NCBI RefSeq assembly: GCF_038592985.1
Contig: NZ_CP151951.1
Location: forward strand, 2,843,001-2,907,000
DNA: 64,000 nucleotides
DNA from: Paenibacillus sp. FSL R10-2782
GTDB lineage: Bacteria > Bacillota > Bacilli > Paenibacillales > Paenibacillaceae
Direction: 5' to 3'
Shown here: one piece after another, positions 62,681 to 64,000 of the stretch
Layout: each line of letters opens with the position of its first letter
Numbering within the stretch: the stretch's first letter is position 1
Translations under genes and position numbers: made by a program
The notes under the pieces: model-generated
Databases searched by the model: none
Told to the model about the DNA's origin: nothing
What the model saw: the letters and a program-made list of their open reading frames with translations, nothing else

Positions 62681-64000
62681 TGGCTCTCAACTTCCTTTCC
62701 CATAAACCCAACAGCTTCGACAAGCTGAATGTCATTACAAAATAAATAGCAGCCGCGATGACGAACGGACTTAATCCTTCGTAGGTGATGTTCTTAATGA
62801 CTTGGGCCTGATACATAATATCCACCATACCGATGGTAGAAATGATGGAGGACTCTTTAATAATCGTAATAAACTCATTGCCGATCGCAGGCAGTACAGA
62901 CTTGAACGCTTGCGGTAAAATGACGTGACGCATAGCTTTGCCTCGTCCCATACCGAGTGAACGGGCCGCTTCCATCTGACCACGGTCCACTGCCTGGATA
63001 CCTGCACGGAAAATTTCAGCCAGATATGCCGAGCTATTCAGAGATAACGTAATAATACCGGACTGAAGTGGCGTAAAATTGACGCCCAGCGTCAAAGCAA
63101 CTCCATAATGGATGATCATAAGCTGTACCAGCATAGGTGTACCACGAAGTACCTCTACGTAGGCTGTACCCAACCATTCAATGATACGTACACCACTCAT
63201 CCGCAGCAGAGAGATGATCAGACCAATGATAAATCCGAACAGTACCCCGAGCGCAGACAACAACAACGTGTAGCCGATACCCGTAGCGTAAAAGCTGCGA
63301 TATTTCCAAAATATATCCACGATGTTGTTGGATGAAACCTGTCGATCCGCAGAGAGCGCACTCGCTTCCGTGGAAAACTTTTCAATAGACCCGTCTGCTT
63401 TCAGACGAGCCAACGTTTTATTTACAGATGCCAGCAGTTCAGCATTTCCTTTACGAATACCTACAGCTGTTTCTGCTCCCTCATCCTCAGGCACCGCCTT
63501 GGCGAGTGTTACAGTGCCATCCAATGTGTATCCTTTAGCGACAGTGTCTTCAATCACTACAGCATTCACACGTTGGGTCCGAAGCTGGAGCACCAGGTCG
63601 GAGATTTTATCCAGTGAAGTTACTGAGGCATTGGGCACTTTCTGAGCAATTTCCTCTTGGATACTCCCCTTTTGTGCTCCGATCTTCTCGCCTTTCAAAG
63701 CAGCCATCGTCGAATATTTGTCCTTATCCTCCGGGCGTACCATGATGACTTGCTTGGAGTGGTAGTACACATCCGAAAAATCAATACTCTTTTTGCGTTC
63801 ATCCGTCGGTGTCATACCTGACAGAACCAAGTCTACGCGGCCACTTTGCAGAGCAGGCAGCAACGAGTCAAAGCTCATGTCCTCAATGACCAGCTCTGCA
63901 CCCAGATCCTTGGCAATTTCATTGGCGATATCAACATCAAAGCCAACAATGGTATCCTTACCGTTAATTACTTTATGAAACTCATATGGCGGAAAATCGG
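62667..64000 (-). CDS. Polar amino acid ABC transporter, fused binding protein and permease (partial)
   Basis: The gene runs off the right edge; the visible 443 codons start inside the binding domain ([21 protein letters not shown], then [22 protein letters not shown]). A linker follows, then a His/Glu/Asp-type permease with about five membrane segments, [20 protein letters not shown], and the coupling motif [21 protein letters not shown]. Fusion of binding protein and permease is known in GlnPQ-type systems. The substrate is likely a polar amino acid such as glutamine, cystine or arginine; which one is not clear. The signal peptide lies outside. Confidence 0.93.
   Translation of the reverse strand, partial: DFPPYEFHKVINGKDTIVGFDVDIANEIAKDLGAELVIEDMSFDSLLPALQSGRVDLVLSGMTPTDERKKSIDFSDVYYHSKQVIMVRPEDKDKYSTMAALKGEKIGAQKGSIQEEIAQKVPNASVTSLDKISDLVLQLRTQRVNAVVIEDTVAKGYTLDGTVTLAKAVPEDEGAETAVGIRKGNAELLASVNKTLARLKADGSIEKFSTEASALSADRQVSSNNIVDIFWKYRSFYATGIGYTLLLSALGVLFGFIIGLIISLLRMSGVRIIEWLGTAYVEVLRGTPMLVQLMIIHYGVALTLGVNFTPLQSGIITLSLNSSAYLAEIFRAGIQAVDRGQMEAARSLGMGRGKAMRHVILPQAFKSVLPAIGNEFITIIKESSIISTIGMVDIMYQAQVIKNITYEGLSPFVIAAAIYFVMTFSLSKLLGLWERKLRASDHR

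Noticed and set aside
1..64000. CRISPR arrays, tRNA, rRNA, insertion-sequence transposases, prophage structural genes
   Set aside because: None was seen on reading through the window; the only mobile-element-type genes are the two tyrosine recombinases.

Overview
The window reads as a chromosomal segment of a spore-forming, low-to-mid-GC Firmicute, most likely a Paenibacillus (polymyxa-type). Reasons: a cwlJ-gerQ germination pair, a Bacillus-order rbsRKDACB operon, a secreted GH74 xyloglucanase with X2 and CBM3 modules, AGGAGG-type ribosome binding sites with many TTG/GTG starts, Fur boxes, a BirA operator and a ydaO-type riboswitch. The genus assignment is inference from gene content. No tRNA, rRNA or CRISPR array was seen.

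Layout. 0-17.4 kb is ordinary housekeeping: a LeuA-like synthase (cut by the left edge) with a FadR-type regulator, aldose epimerase, metallo-hydrolase, M29 aminopeptidase, glycerol dehydrogenase, biotin synthase under a BirA operator, a CorC/HlyC-type membrane protein behind nested tiny ORFs, gerQ and cwlJ, an SDR, a lipoprotein with YCF48-like repeats, an amino acid permease and L-lactate dehydrogenase. 17.4-25.2 kb is the most unusual part. Beyond a DUF3900 gene lies an accessory island cut into modules by short 11-6-11 inverted-repeat sites that look like Xer/dif recombination sites. The modules hold (i) a decayed ABC-transporter fragment, (ii) a MutS2-like ATPase without a Smr nuclease domain, behind a leader peptide and tandem terminators, (iii) a broken P-loop kinase, a ROK sugar kinase and a DinB-family protein, and (iv) a tyrosine recombinase itself bracketed by such sites. 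A perfect copy of the site stands alone at 60.8 kb.

25.7-32 kb is a Fur-regulated iron-siderophore region: two FecCD permeases in one operon, and two binding lipoproteins around an exporter-fold ABC protein in another. 32-38 kb is the ribose operon. 38-46 kb holds a FrnE-like DsbA protein, an SDR, an AEC transporter, the xyloglucanase and an M20 deacetylase. 46-52 kb is a dipeptide/oligopeptide ABC operon whose binding-protein gene is frameshifted. 52-56 kb has a GNAT, a XerS-like recombinase and mobB-moeA. 56-58.5 kb is a pspA-DUF350-DUF4178-DUF4247 membrane-stress operon. The right end has an old-yellow-enzyme reductase, a polysaccharide deacetylase, a LysM-3D wall protein under a c-di-AMP riboswitch, and a polar amino acid ABC transporter with a fused binding-protein/permease subunit cut by the right edge.
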